This document shows, one piece after another, positions 1-5,424 of a stretch of DNA of 5,772 nucleotides. Both the position numbers and the translations under genes were made by a program. Source of the stretch: Rhizobiaceae bacterium. Its GTDB lineage: Bacteria; Pseudomonadota; Alphaproteobacteria; Rhizobiales; Rhizobiaceae. The stretch spans positions 1 through 5,772 of the forward strand of contig CAJYRE010000197.1 of NCBI GenBank assembly GCA_913776675.1. Reading direction: 5' to 3'. Each line of letters opens with the position of its first letter. The stretch's first letter is position 1. Under the pieces are notes generated by a model. The model searched no databases, had not been told where the DNA came from, and saw only the letters and a program-made list of their open reading frames with translations.

Positions 1-314
1 CCCGCATTCTGGGTGCCAATGACTGGCAGGTGACCCGTGCGGTGATCGTGCCCTCTGCTATGAGCTGGATCTTTGCCAGCCTGCATGTGTCGTTTGGTTT
101 CGCCATCATCGGTGCGATTGTCGGTGAATTCGTCGGTGCCCGCTTCGGCATTGGTCAGTTGATCTCGATTGCCAAGGGCACGTTTGATGCCGCTGGCATG
201 TTCGCCGCCATTGTGTTGGTGATGATCATCACGTTGGTGGCCGAATATGTGATGACACTGGTGGAAAACCGTCTGGCCAAATGGCGTCCGCAGCAGAGCT
301 TGGATACCCACTGA
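1..314 (+). CDS. ABC transporter permease, C-terminal part (SsuC/TauC/ThiX type, partial)
   Basis: This is the 3' end of an inner-membrane permease of the binding-protein-dependent ABC family, open from the left edge (first full codon at 3) to TGA at 312-314. About 103 codons are visible. The start RILGAND, followed by a stretch around VIVPSAMSW, fits the cytoplasmic coupling loop (EAA-like, LGA...VI-P) that contacts the ATPase. Then come a hydrophobic segment (about FGFAIIGAIVGEF), the GIGQLI turn, a final membrane span (about FAAIVLVMIITLVAEYVM) and a short basic tail. This arrangement is typical of nitrate/sulfonate/taurine/pyrimidine-precursor uptake permeases, but the substrate cannot be told from this fragment. 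The ATPase and binding protein would be expected to the left, outside the window. It converges on the histidine kinase gene and is probably unrelated to the chemotaxis cluster. Confidence 0.82.
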   Translation, partial: RILGANDWQVTRAVIVPSAMSWIFASLHVSFGFAIIGAIVGEFVGARFGIGQLISIAKGTFDAAGMFAAIVLVMIITLVAEYVMTLVENRLAKWRPQQSLDTH

Positions 315-335
315 TCCCCTTTCAGAGACTGAAGC

Positions 336-368
336 AAAAAAGTCGGCACCTCTGTTGCCGGCTTTTTT
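336..368. terminator. Bidirectional rho-independent terminator of the permease gene
   Basis: A 13-bp stem (AAAAAAGTCGGCA at 336-348 with TGCCGGCTTTTTT at 356-368, one G-U pair) closes a 7-nt loop. It begins 21 nt after the permease stop. The A-run on one arm and T-run on the other give a GC core with a U-tract for transcripts in either direction. It can therefore end the permease mRNA and also stop any read-through from the convergent histidine kinase gene. Confidence 0.85.
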
Positions 369-396
369 GTGGCGACTGATTGCCAGATAAAAGGCC

Positions 397-416
397 CCTC
401 CCCCTTGTGGGGAAGG
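397..416. repeat. Short C-rich/G-rich inverted repeat
   Basis: TCCCC (399-403) and GGGGA (409-413) can pair around the loop CTTGT, flanked by CC (397-398) and GG (415-416) that could extend the stem past one mismatch. It is small and imperfect, with no T-run after it. It may be a worn copy of a G/C-rich intergenic palindrome; no role is claimed. Confidence 0.35.
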
Positions 417-436
417 TGCGCTGTCGCTCTTTAAAT

Positions 437-490
437 CTGCTGCATAATTTTCCCCTTAAATCGATTGCGATTTAAGAAATTATGCAGCAG
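437..490. repeat. Nested palindrome, 14-bp outer and 9-bp inner stem
   Basis: The outer arms CTGCTGCATAATTT (437-450) and AAATTATGCAGCAG (477-490) are perfect inverted repeats. Inside them CTTAAATCG (455-463) and CGATTTAAG (468-476) are also perfect, with loop ATTG. The only unpaired bases besides the loop are TCCC at 451-454, a one-sided bulge. The near-perfect symmetry over 54 nt makes this a strong cruciform or RNA hairpin. It looks like a small mobile palindromic repeat rather than a terminator because no U-tract follows. The inner AT-rich dyad could also suit a dimeric regulator, but no promoter lies beside it. Confidence 0.8.
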
Positions 491-499
491 CCACAAACA

Positions 500-604
500 C
501 TAGAGTCTGTCAGGTTCAGATTGAACCAGACAGACTCTAGATTCCCTTGTTTTCGTTTGTCTATTCAGGAAAACCGGGTTCCACTTTTCCCTGAAAAACT
601 CTAG
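500..604. repeat. Composite two-palindrome intergenic element (RIME-like), copy 1
   Basis: The element is bounded by CTAG at both ends (500-503 and 601-604). The first palindrome is 500-540: 19-nt arms starting CTAGAGTCTGTC, with one mismatch (512 against 528) and a 3-nt loop. A T-rich spacer follows (541-563). The second palindrome is 564-604: TTCAGG-AAAA at 564-573 pairs with TTTTCC-CTGAA at 585-595 apart from one bulged C, around a CCGGGTTCC centre, and it ends AAACTCTAG. This size and two-palindrome plan resemble what I recall of the Rhizobium-specific intergenic mosaic elements; the family name is inference from memory. The terminal CTCTAG supplies the stop codon of the histidine kinase gene. 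No U-run follows in either direction, so an mRNA-stabilising or processing role is at least as plausible as termination. Confidence 0.75.
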
Positions 605-1956
605 GCGGCCGGAAGCCGCACCGTCACCAGCAGCCCACCACCAAGGGCATCCTCCAGTGTCACACGGCCACCTGCACCATCCACCACATCGCGCACAATC
701 GCCAGCCCAAGGCCACTGCCTTCGGCTGTGGTGCCAATCACCCGATAAAACCGCTCGAACACTTGGGCGCGTTCCGGCTCGGGAATACCCGGTCCATTGT
801 CTTCGATCTGCAAAAGCGCATATGTGCCATCGCGTTGAATGCGCATGGTCACCATGCCTTGGTCCGGCGTGTAACGCAGTGCATTGTCCAGCAGATTCAC
901 CACCATTTCCCGCAGCATGGTGCCATCACCTTCAATCCAGATGGGCGCATCATCGGCCTCCAGCCCCAGATCAATCGCACGTCTGAGCGCATATTCGGCG
1001 TGATTTTCCAACACCAGCCGCCCGGTTGCCACCAGATCAATCCGGTCTTTGCGGGGGCGGCGGCTGCCGGGTTCGGCCCGCGACAGGGTGAGAAGCTGGC
1101 TTGCCAGCCGCGTGACTTGCTTTGTGCTGTTGCGCAGTGCTTGCAGTGCTTCATCCCGTTTGTCGGGATCGGTTTCACGTGCGGCCACACTGGCCTGCGT
1201 GGAAATCAGCGCCAAGGGCGTGCGCAATTGATGCGCGGCATTGGAAACAAACCGCCGCTGGGCTGCCATCTGATTTTGCACCCGCTCCATATGATCATTC
1301 AGGGCATGCACCAGCGGTCGCAGCTCGGTTTGCACGATCTCTGGCTCCATCGGCTCCAGACTGGTGCTGCCACGGGCGCGGACCAAATCCCGCAGCCGAA
1401 GAATAGGCGCAAGGCCCCGCTGCAAGCCCAGCGTTGCGACCAGTCCCGCGAGCAATACCAGAACAAGCTGCTTGGTAAAGTCAGACAACCATAGACGGTT
1501 TCTCAAGGATGTATTGCCGTTTTGCGTCACGGCCACGGTCACCGAAATGTCGCTCTCGTCGCGCAGGCCCACAACAGGATGAAACAAGGTCAGCACCCGC
1601 ACCGGCTCACCCCGAAACAAGGTGTCTTCGCCCACATCGGGGGCGACACTGCGCGGAAGATCGGGAAAGCCGGTCAGCAAATTGCCCCAGGCGGTCATCA
1701 CCTGATAATAAACCCGGTCCCGGTGGCCGGTATCAAACATTTCCAGCGCCGAGGGCGGAATCTCCACCCGCACATTGCCGCTTTCATCCACCATGACATC
1801 TTCGGCAATCACCCGCGCCGAGGCCGTCAGCGTGCGGTCGGTGATGAGATCGGAGGTTGCGGACGCCGTCTGAAAGCTGATGTAGAGATTGACGCAGATG
1901 GCTCCGACAAGCGTGAATGCCATCCAGCTCAGCAATTGCACCCGCAGGCTTGACAT
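601..1956 (-). CDS. Sensor histidine kinase, TctE/QseC-like
   Basis: This is an inner-membrane sensor kinase of 451 residues from the chosen start. A membrane span lies at about residues 8-28. A periplasmic region (about 29-161) carries the pattern ASARVIAEDV...RDRVYYQV...GFPDLP seen in the TctE-type N-terminal sensor domain. A second span is at about 162-180, then a short HAMP-like linker. The H-box NAAHQLRTPL places the phospho-accepting His at 242. The ATPase domain has the N-box NLLDNALRYTP (near 354-364), DNGPGIP (386-392) and GSGLGLAI (413-420), all intact. It should autophosphorylate and pass phosphate to the regulator encoded just upstream. ATG at 1956 is chosen because GAGG sits 6 nt before it and MSSLRVQLL begins like other family members; ATGs at 1968 and 2016 (overlapping the regulator's stop) are alternatives. 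Stop TAG lies in the repeat at 599-604. The signal is unknown; TctE relatives respond to tricarboxylates. Confidence 0.9.
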   Translation of the reverse strand: MSSLRVQLLSWMAFTLVGAICVNLYISFQTASATSDLITDRTLTASARVIAEDVMVDESGNVRVEIPPSALEMFDTGHRDRVYYQVMTAWGNLLTGFPDLPRSVAPDVGEDTLFRGEPVRVLTLFHPVVGLRDESDISVTVAVTQNGNTSLRNRLWLSDFTKQLVLVLLAGLVATLGLQRGLAPILRLRDLVRARGSTSLEPMEPEIVQTELRPLVHALNDHMERVQNQMAAQRRFVSNAAHQLRTPLALISTQASVAARETDPDKRDEALQALRNSTKQVTRLASQLLTLSRAEPGSRRPRKDRIDLVATGRLVLENHAEYALRRAIDLGLEADDAPIWIEGDGTMLREMVVNLLDNALRYTPDQGMVTMRIQRDGTYALLQIEDNGPGIPEPERAQVFERFYRVIGTTAEGSGLGLAIVRDVVDGAGGRVTLEDALGGGLLVTVRLPAA

Positions 1957-1962
1957 CAAACG

Positions 1963-1966
1963 CCTC
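1963..1966 (-). promoter_or_regulatory. Ribosome binding site supporting the 1956 kinase start
   Basis: Read on the minus strand, GAGG lies 6 nt upstream of the ATG at 1956. The competing starts at 1968 and 2016 have no comparable purine-rich sequence at the right spacing. It is a short motif, so it supports the start choice but does not prove it. Confidence 0.55.
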
Positions 1967-2005
1967 ATGCTGGTCCAGAACCTGCCGATTGCCGGTTTCA
2001 GCGTT

Positions 2006-2674
2006 CTATACGGCATGGCGCAACATGTAGCCGAGACCGCGCAGGGTAGCGATTTGCGCAGAACTGCCCTCCAGCTTCTTGCGCAGCCGATGCACATAGA
2101 CCTCAATGGCGCTGGGCTCGGCCAGCTCTTCAAAGCCGAAGACACTATCGGTCAACGCCGCCTTGGTGACAGTGCTACCCACTTTCATAACCAGATGTTC
2201 CAAAACAGCGTGTTCTCGTGGTGTCAGGGCCAGTATTTCGGCACCAATGCTGAATTGTCGGGTTGCGCCATCAAACAACAGATCACCCACCATGATCTGC
2301 GGCATGGCACGGTCATTGCCACGGCGGATCAGGGCACGAATCCGCGCTTCCAGCTCGGCAATCTCAAAGGGTTTGGCCAGATAATCATCCGCGCCATTAT
2401 CAAGCCCGGCCACCCGACCATCAAGGCTGGCATTAGCGGTCAGAATAATCACCGGAACCTTGTTGCCCGCTTGGCGCAGGCGTCGCAGCAAGGTCATACC
2501 ATCCATTTTCGGCAGGGAAAGGTCCAACACCACAAGGGCATATTCCGCCACTTTCAGCAGATGTTCGGCATCCTCACCATCATGGGCAATATCAATGGCA
2601 TAATTGGCCTGACGCAATGCCTTGCCAAGCCAGGATGCCAACTCATGATTGTCTTCAACGACGAGAATTTTCAT
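2006..2674 (-). CDS. OmpR-family response regulator, TctD-like
   Basis: This 222-residue DNA-binding response regulator has the usual length for the OmpR/PhoB family. The receiver begins MKILVVEDN with acidic residues E7/D8, phospho-acceptor D51 in VVLDLSLPKMDG, switch T79 and conserved K101 in AKPF. The C-terminal winged helix covers about 128-222, with LTPREHAVLEHL and the recognition-helix region SAIEVYVHRLRKKL (188-201), closing with TLRGLGYML. These motifs match the TctD/QseB branch. The partner is the kinase gene directly downstream, whose ATG at 1956 lies 49 nt past this stop. The start is firm from the family pattern, yet no Shine-Dalgarno sequence is visible: a palindromic element ends about 10 nt before the ATG. 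Its target promoters are not known; none of its binding sites could be identified in the window. Confidence 0.93.
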   Translation of the reverse strand: MKILVVEDNHELASWLGKALRQANYAIDIAHDGEDAEHLLKVAEYALVVLDLSLPKMDGMTLLRRLRQAGNKVPVIILTANASLDGRVAGLDNGADDYLAKPFEIAELEARIRALIRRGNDRAMPQIMVGDLLFDGATRQFSIGAEILALTPREHAVLEHLVMKVGSTVTKAALTDSVFGFEELAEPSAIEVYVHRLRKKLEGSSAQIATLRGLGYMLRHAV

Positions 2675-2684
2675 CGCAGAAGTA

Positions 2685-2733
2685 TAGAGTTTGTCAGGGA
2701 AAAGGGGAACCCAATTTTGCCTGACACCCTCTA
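2685..2733. repeat. Single-palindrome element between cheB and the response regulator
   Basis: The arms at 2685-2703 (TAGAGTTTGTCAGGG then AAAA) and 2715-2733 (TTTTGCCTGACACCCTCTA) pair with three mismatches. An inner GGG/CCC stem closes on GAA, so the whole 49 nt forms one hairpin. It is homologous to the second palindrome of the 500-604 element read in reverse: by eye about 35 of 40 aligned positions agree. Its first 14 bases also resemble the outer end at 501-514. It fills most of the 56-nt cheB/regulator gap, contains the cheB stop codon (2731-2733) and ends 10 nt before the regulator's ATG. It may set relative expression of the two genes by mRNA stability or occlusion of the start region; that is inference. 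Confidence 0.75.
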
Positions 2734-3825
2734 TCGCCGATGATCTGCCGCCAGAATTTCCGGGGCAATTTGGTGCAATGGAACCGTACGGTCCACGCCA
2801 CCATGGGCAATGGCTTCTTTCGGCATGCCAAACACAATACAGGTGGCTTCATCCTGCGCAATGGTGAAGGCTCCGGCCTGATGCATTTCCAGCATGCCGC
2901 GTGCGCCATCATCGCCCATGCCGGTCATGATAACGCCCATGGCATTGGCCCCAGCAGACCGGGCCGCAGAGCGAAACAGCACATCCACCGAAGGACGATG
3001 GCGCGACACCAGCGGGCCGGACTTGACCGACACATAATAACGCGCACCTTGCCGCTCCAGCATCATGTGCCGATCACCGGGGGCAATCAGCACATGACCA
3101 CGCAGCACCGGATCACCATTCTCGGATTCCTTGATCTCCATTTCACACAGGCCATTCAGGCGCTTGGCAAAAGCCGCCGTGAATTTTTCCGGCATATGCT
3201 GAACGATAACGATCCCCGGTGCGTTGGCGGGCATTTTTTCCAAAAATTCCCGCAACGCCTCTGTGCCCCCTGTTGAGGCTCCCACACAGACAACCATTTC
3301 TGTGGTTTTGGCCATTGCTTTCCCGCTGGGCGGGGGCAGCATGGCATCTGCGGTCAATTTTTTGGCAGGCTCGTGCAAGCCACCGGATCGCTCAGCCACA
3401 ATCGGTTTGCGCACCCCAAGACGTGCCTGAGCTGCACTTTTGACAACCTGACAAATCCGCTCGGCCTGCTCGGCCAAATGGTCTGCCGCCGCAATTTTGG
3501 GCTTGAGAATAATATCAACCGCACCGGCTTCCATTGCCTGCATCAGGGTTTCGCTGCCTGATTCGGTCAGCGACGAACACATGACAACGGGAATAGGCCG
3601 CTGCGACATCAATTTGCGCAGAAAGGTAATGCCATCCATACGGGGCATTTCCACATCCAGAGTAATAACGTCAGGAATTTCCTCGGCAATTCGACGCGCT
3701 GCCACAAAGGGATCGGATGCAGCCGCCAGTACTTCAATCTCCGGGTCCGATTTCAGCACCTCAGTCAAGACCTGTCGTACGCTGGCGGAATCATCAACAA
3801 TCAGAACCCGGATTTTCTTCTTCAT
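2731..3825 (-). CDS. cheB: Chemotaxis protein-glutamate methylesterase CheB
   Basis: CheB removes methyl groups from receptor glutamates and deamidates receptor glutamines, giving adaptation when phosphorylated by CheA. The 364-residue length is normal. The N-terminal receiver (about 5-125) has D11/D12, phospho-acceptor D57 in [12 protein letters not shown] and K108 in ILKPK. A variable linker with PPP at 164-166 follows. The C-terminal esterase domain shows the catalytic triad: S184 in GASTGG, H210 in VQHMP and D306 in TGMGDDGA. Everything needed for activity is present. The ATG is 3 nt past the cheR stop, with AAGGA 10 nt upstream inside the cheR end, so the two are clearly co-transcribed. 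Stop TAG falls in the end of a palindromic element. The second receptor modification enzyme, CheR, is the neighbour. Confidence 0.97.
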   Translation of the reverse strand: MKKKIRVLIVDDSASVRQVLTEVLKSDPEIEVLAAASDPFVAARRIAEEIPDVITLDVEMPRMDGITFLRKLMSQRPIPVVMCSSLTESGSETLMQAMEAGAVDIILKPKIAAADHLAEQAERICQVVKSAAQARLGVRKPIVAERSGGLHEPAKKLTADAMLPPPSGKAMAKTTEMVVCVGASTGGTEALREFLEKMPANAPGIVIVQHMPEKFTAAFAKRLNGLCEMEIKESENGDPVLRGHVLIAPGDRHMMLERQGARYYVSVKSGPLVSRHRPSVDVLFRSAARSAGANAMGVIMTGMGDDGARGMLEMHQAGAFTIAQDEATCIVFGMPKEAIAHGGVDRTVPLHQIAPEILAADHRR

Positions 3826-3828
3826 TCT

Positions 3829-4683
3829 TTAAGAATCCTTTCTGAAGACCGTATTGGCCAATTGTCGAACGGGCAGACTCATGCCAGCAATCGATTCAGA
3901 ATGTCCAATGAACAGGTATCCGCCCACAGCAAGGCAATCGCACAAGCGGCGCAGCACACTCTGTTGGGTCTTCTTGTCAAAATAAATGAGAACATTGCGA
4001 CAAAAAATAATATGCATCGGCTCCCCCACCTGATAGCTGTCATCCATCAAATTCAGACGAGCAAAACCGACATGTGAGCGAAGTTTGGGAGAAATGCGCA
4101 CTTCGCCTCTTCCCTTATCTCGCGGCGGCATCACATATCGCGCAGCCATAGCACGCGGGACGGGATCCAGCATATCCTGAGGGTATACGCCGCGGTGGGC
4201 TTTTTGCAAGACATCGGTGGAAAGATCCGTGGCCAGAATGCGATAATCCATGCCGCTGTTCTGTTCGAGATAATCTGAAATCACCATGGCCAGTGTATAA
4301 GGCTCGGCACCAATGGAACACGCCGAACTCCAGACCCGCAAATTGCGAACCCCCTTGGCCTGTAAGGCAGGTAGCGCCTTGGTGGCAAGATATTCAAAAT
4401 GGTTGGGCTCGCGGAAAAAATCAGTCTTGTTTGTGGTGACGGCATCAATCAGATGGACCGCTTCCTCCTCAAGCCCGCCCTGATCGAAAATATAACTGCA
4501 ATAAGCATCAAAGCTGGGAAGACCCGTCGCACGCAATCGCCGGCGCAATCGGCCTTCCAGCATTGTCATCTTTGCTTCCGGCATTTTTATACCGCTATAT
4601 TCAAAAATATAGTTCGACAACCGTTTGAAGTTTCTTGAACTGATACGATGATCGTCAAATGTTGTCTCGGCCACAGCACCCAC
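3829..4683 (-). CDS. cheR: Chemotaxis protein methyltransferase CheR
   Basis: CheR transfers methyl from S-adenosylmethionine to receptor glutamates in the cytoplasm. The protein has 284 residues, close to the usual size. The N-terminal helical domain (about 15-75) includes the basic stretch GRLRRRLRATG. Then come the SAM-pocket motifs: TTNKTDFFRE (83-92), SSACSIGAEPYTLAM (119-133), ATDLS (151-155), the N at 211 in ARLNLMDD, FCRNVLIYFD (227-236) and GGYLFIGHSES (254-264). The motif commonly written GEEPY is GAEPY here, leaving the second Glu in place, so activity is expected. The start is GTG at 4683, chosen for an AGGAG 9 nt upstream and the reading frame into the N-terminal domain. It lies 245 nt after cheW, across a highly structured spacer, and 3 nt before cheB. 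Confidence 0.96.
   Translation of the reverse strand: MGAVAETTFDDHRISSRNFKRLSNYIFEYSGIKMPEAKMTMLEGRLRRRLRATGLPSFDAYCSYIFDQGGLEEEAVHLIDAVTTNKTDFFREPNHFEYLATKALPALQAKGVRNLRVWSSACSIGAEPYTLAMVISDYLEQNSGMDYRILATDLSTDVLQKAHRGVYPQDMLDPVPRAMAARYVMPPRDKGRGEVRISPKLRSHVGFARLNLMDDSYQVGEPMHIIFCRNVLIYFDKKTQQSVLRRLCDCLAVGGYLFIGHSESIAGMSLPVRQLANTVFRKDS
3836..3840 (-). promoter_or_regulatory. Ribosome binding site of cheB inside the cheR end
   Basis: On the minus strand AAGGA lies 10 nt before the cheB ATG, within the last codons of cheR (the sense codons just before its TAA). The overlap of the site with the upstream reading frame suggests translational coupling of the two antagonistic enzymes. Confidence 0.6.
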
Positions 4684-4692
4684 GTTGGCAGT

Positions 4693-4697
4693 CTCCT
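4693..4697 (-). promoter_or_regulatory. Ribosome binding site deciding the GTG start of cheR
   Basis: Minus-strand AGGAG is followed by 9 nt and then GTG at 4683. No ATG lies near this site, and the next in-frame ATG would cut into the N-terminal domain, so the GTG start is favoured. It is the clearest Shine-Dalgarno sequence in the window. Confidence 0.75.
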
Positions 4698-4704
4698 GTT
4701 ATAG

Positions 4705-4738
4705 CAAAGCTCGAAGATGCTGACGCATCCTCGCTTTG
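4705..4738. repeat. Imperfect hairpin just upstream of cheR
   Basis: CAAAGC (4705-4710) pairs with GCTTTG (4733-4738), and GATGC (4716-4720) pairs with GCATC (4725-4729) around the loop TGAC, with a small internal loop between the two stems. It ends 7 nt from the AGGAG of cheR, so it could influence ribosome access; the sequence shows only the pairing. Confidence 0.5.
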
Positions 4739-4744
4739 AAGTCA

Positions 4745-4787
4745 TTTCGAATATTTCCAATGCATCAGAGGTTTGAGATATTCGAAA
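4745..4787. repeat. Inverted repeat with perfect 10-bp arms in the cheW-cheR spacer
   Basis: TTTCGAATAT (4745-4754) and ATATTCGAAA (4778-4787) are exact inverted repeats. The pairing can continue inward (TTC with GAG including a G-U pair, then AA with TT after a mismatch). It lies between the composite element and the hairpin upstream of cheR. An AT-rich dyad like this could be either an RNA hairpin or an operator half-site pair; no promoter was recognised next to it. Confidence 0.6.
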
Positions 4788-4796
4788 AGCAAATAC

Positions 4797-4821
4797 GAAG
4801 AGTTATTGGCAATGGCTCTTC
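4797..4821. repeat. Small inverted repeat GAAGAG/CTCTTC
   Basis: GAAGAG (4797-4802) and CTCTTC (4816-4821) are perfect 6-bp arms, with ATT/AAT inside them around GGC. On the minus-strand mRNA the two bases between the stems do not pair, so the hairpin would be weak there. It abuts the composite element to its right. Confidence 0.4.
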
Positions 4822-4825
4822 ATAC

Positions 4826-4932
4826 GAGAGCGTTTCACTGTTTCACGGAAACATTGAAACTCTCTCACTCTTTGTTTTTAAGCATTTCCGGACAGAAAAC
4901 CGCTGCACAGTTTTCTCAGGTCAATGCTCTAG
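4826..4932. repeat. Composite two-palindrome intergenic element (RIME-like), copy 2
   Basis: The first palindrome spans 4826-4866, exactly 41 bp like that of copy 1. GAGAG, GTTTCA and GTTTC on the left pair with GAAAC, TGAAAC and CTCTC on the right, with two mismatches and loop ACG. A T-rich spacer (4867-4880) follows. The second palindrome is 4881-4932: AGCATT...GAAAA on the left is matched by TTTTC...AATGCT on the right, around ACCGCTGCACAG, and ends in CTCTAG. The core GAAAACCG...CAC..TTTTC and the CTCTAG end are shared with copy 1, while the first palindromes differ, as expected for a mosaic family. The CTCTAG supplies the cheW stop codon (4929-4931). It lies inside an apparent operon, so differential mRNA stability between cheW and cheR is a reasonable guess. 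Confidence 0.75.
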
Positions 4933-5423
4933 GCAGTCGCAAAAGTCTTCTGAACAGTCGGGATGAAGGAAACCTCCTCGCTGGAAAAGAGCCGACCCAG
5001 ATCGATGATCACCACAAATCCTTGTTCACGGCGCACAACACCGTGAATATATTCAGAATTCCAGCGGATGCCGATGTCGGGGGCCTGCTCTATATCCTTG
5101 TGCTGGAACGGAATGACCTCAAACACCTTGTCAGCCACAACACCCACGGCCAGCGTGCGGTCAGCCAGTGGAATATCCATCACCAGAATACGCGTATGGG
5201 CAGTTTTCACCGTGCGGGACATGCCAAGCTTCAGACGAAGATCAATCACAGGAACACCCTGCCCACGCACATCGCGCAAACCAAGCAGATAATCAGGACC
5301 ATGGGGAAGCTTGAAAGCATCCTCATGGTCAAGAATTTCTCTGACCACGACAACCGGCACCGCAAAAACCTCATCACCCAGACTGAAGGTTACAAATTGC
5401 TGTTCGGATCGTGTATCGTTCAT
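4929..5423 (-). CDS. cheW: Chemotaxis coupling protein CheW
   Basis: CheW is the cytoplasmic scaffold joining the MCP signalling tip to the kinase CheA. The 164-residue protein starts MNDTRSEQQFVTFSLGDEVFAVP and shows the two-beta-barrel CheW pattern: VVREI at about 27-31, LLGLRDVRGQGVPVIDLR (46-63, the NLRG-like receptor/kinase contact strand), TRILVMD near 77-83, VGVVADKVFEV (93-103) and WNSEYIHGVV (121-130). ATG at 5423 is chosen over an in-frame GTG at 5468 because it places the start 1 nt after the MCP stop and matches the usual short N-terminus. A purine-rich AGAGAAAG about 8 nt upstream is only a weak ribosome site, so coupling to mcp translation is likely. Its stop TAG lies inside a palindromic element. 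Confidence 0.96.
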   Translation of the reverse strand: MNDTRSEQQFVTFSLGDEVFAVPVVVVREILDHEDAFKLPHGPDYLLGLRDVRGQGVPVIDLRLKLGMSRTVKTAHTRILVMDIPLADRTLAVGVVADKVFEVIPFQHKDIEQAPDIGIRWNSEYIHGVVRREQGFVVIIDLGRLFSSEEVSFIPTVQKTFATA

Positions 5424-5424
5424 G

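Noticed and set aside
500..540. tRNA-like T-arm (GGTTCAGATTGAACC)
   Set aside because: The match is only the centre of a long palindrome; no acceptor stem, D-arm or anticodon arm can be built around it.
564..595. Rho-independent terminator for the histidine kinase
   Set aside because: The hairpin is good but on the minus strand it is followed by an A-rich, not U-rich, sequence; the hairpin at 336-368 is the better terminator in this direction.
763..1494. 243-codon plus-strand reading frame antisense to the histidine kinase
   Set aside because: It lies wholly opposite a gene with all kinase motifs intact; its translation is rich in His, Gln, Arg and Cys without any recognisable domain, as expected from the opposite strand of GC-biased codons.
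2014..2145. Longer N-terminus for the histidine kinase, starting inside the response regulator
   Set aside because: The added residues are Cys/Ser/Trp-rich out-of-frame translation of the regulator's winged helix. A membrane span and family-like start directly follow the ATG at 1956, which has its own GAGG.
1889..2743. 284-codon plus-strand reading frame antisense to the response regulator
   Set aside because: Opposite a complete OmpR-family gene and running through the palindromic element at 2685-2733; no domain pattern and no ribosome site were found.
4684..4928. Internal sigma-70 promoter for cheRB
   Set aside because: I could not find a convincing -35/-10 pair with proper spacing; AT-rich stretches here are parts of inverted repeats.
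4705..4932. CRISPR array or tandem repeat
   Set aside because: The inverted repeats differ from one another in sequence and spacing; there is no direct repeat with uniform spacers.
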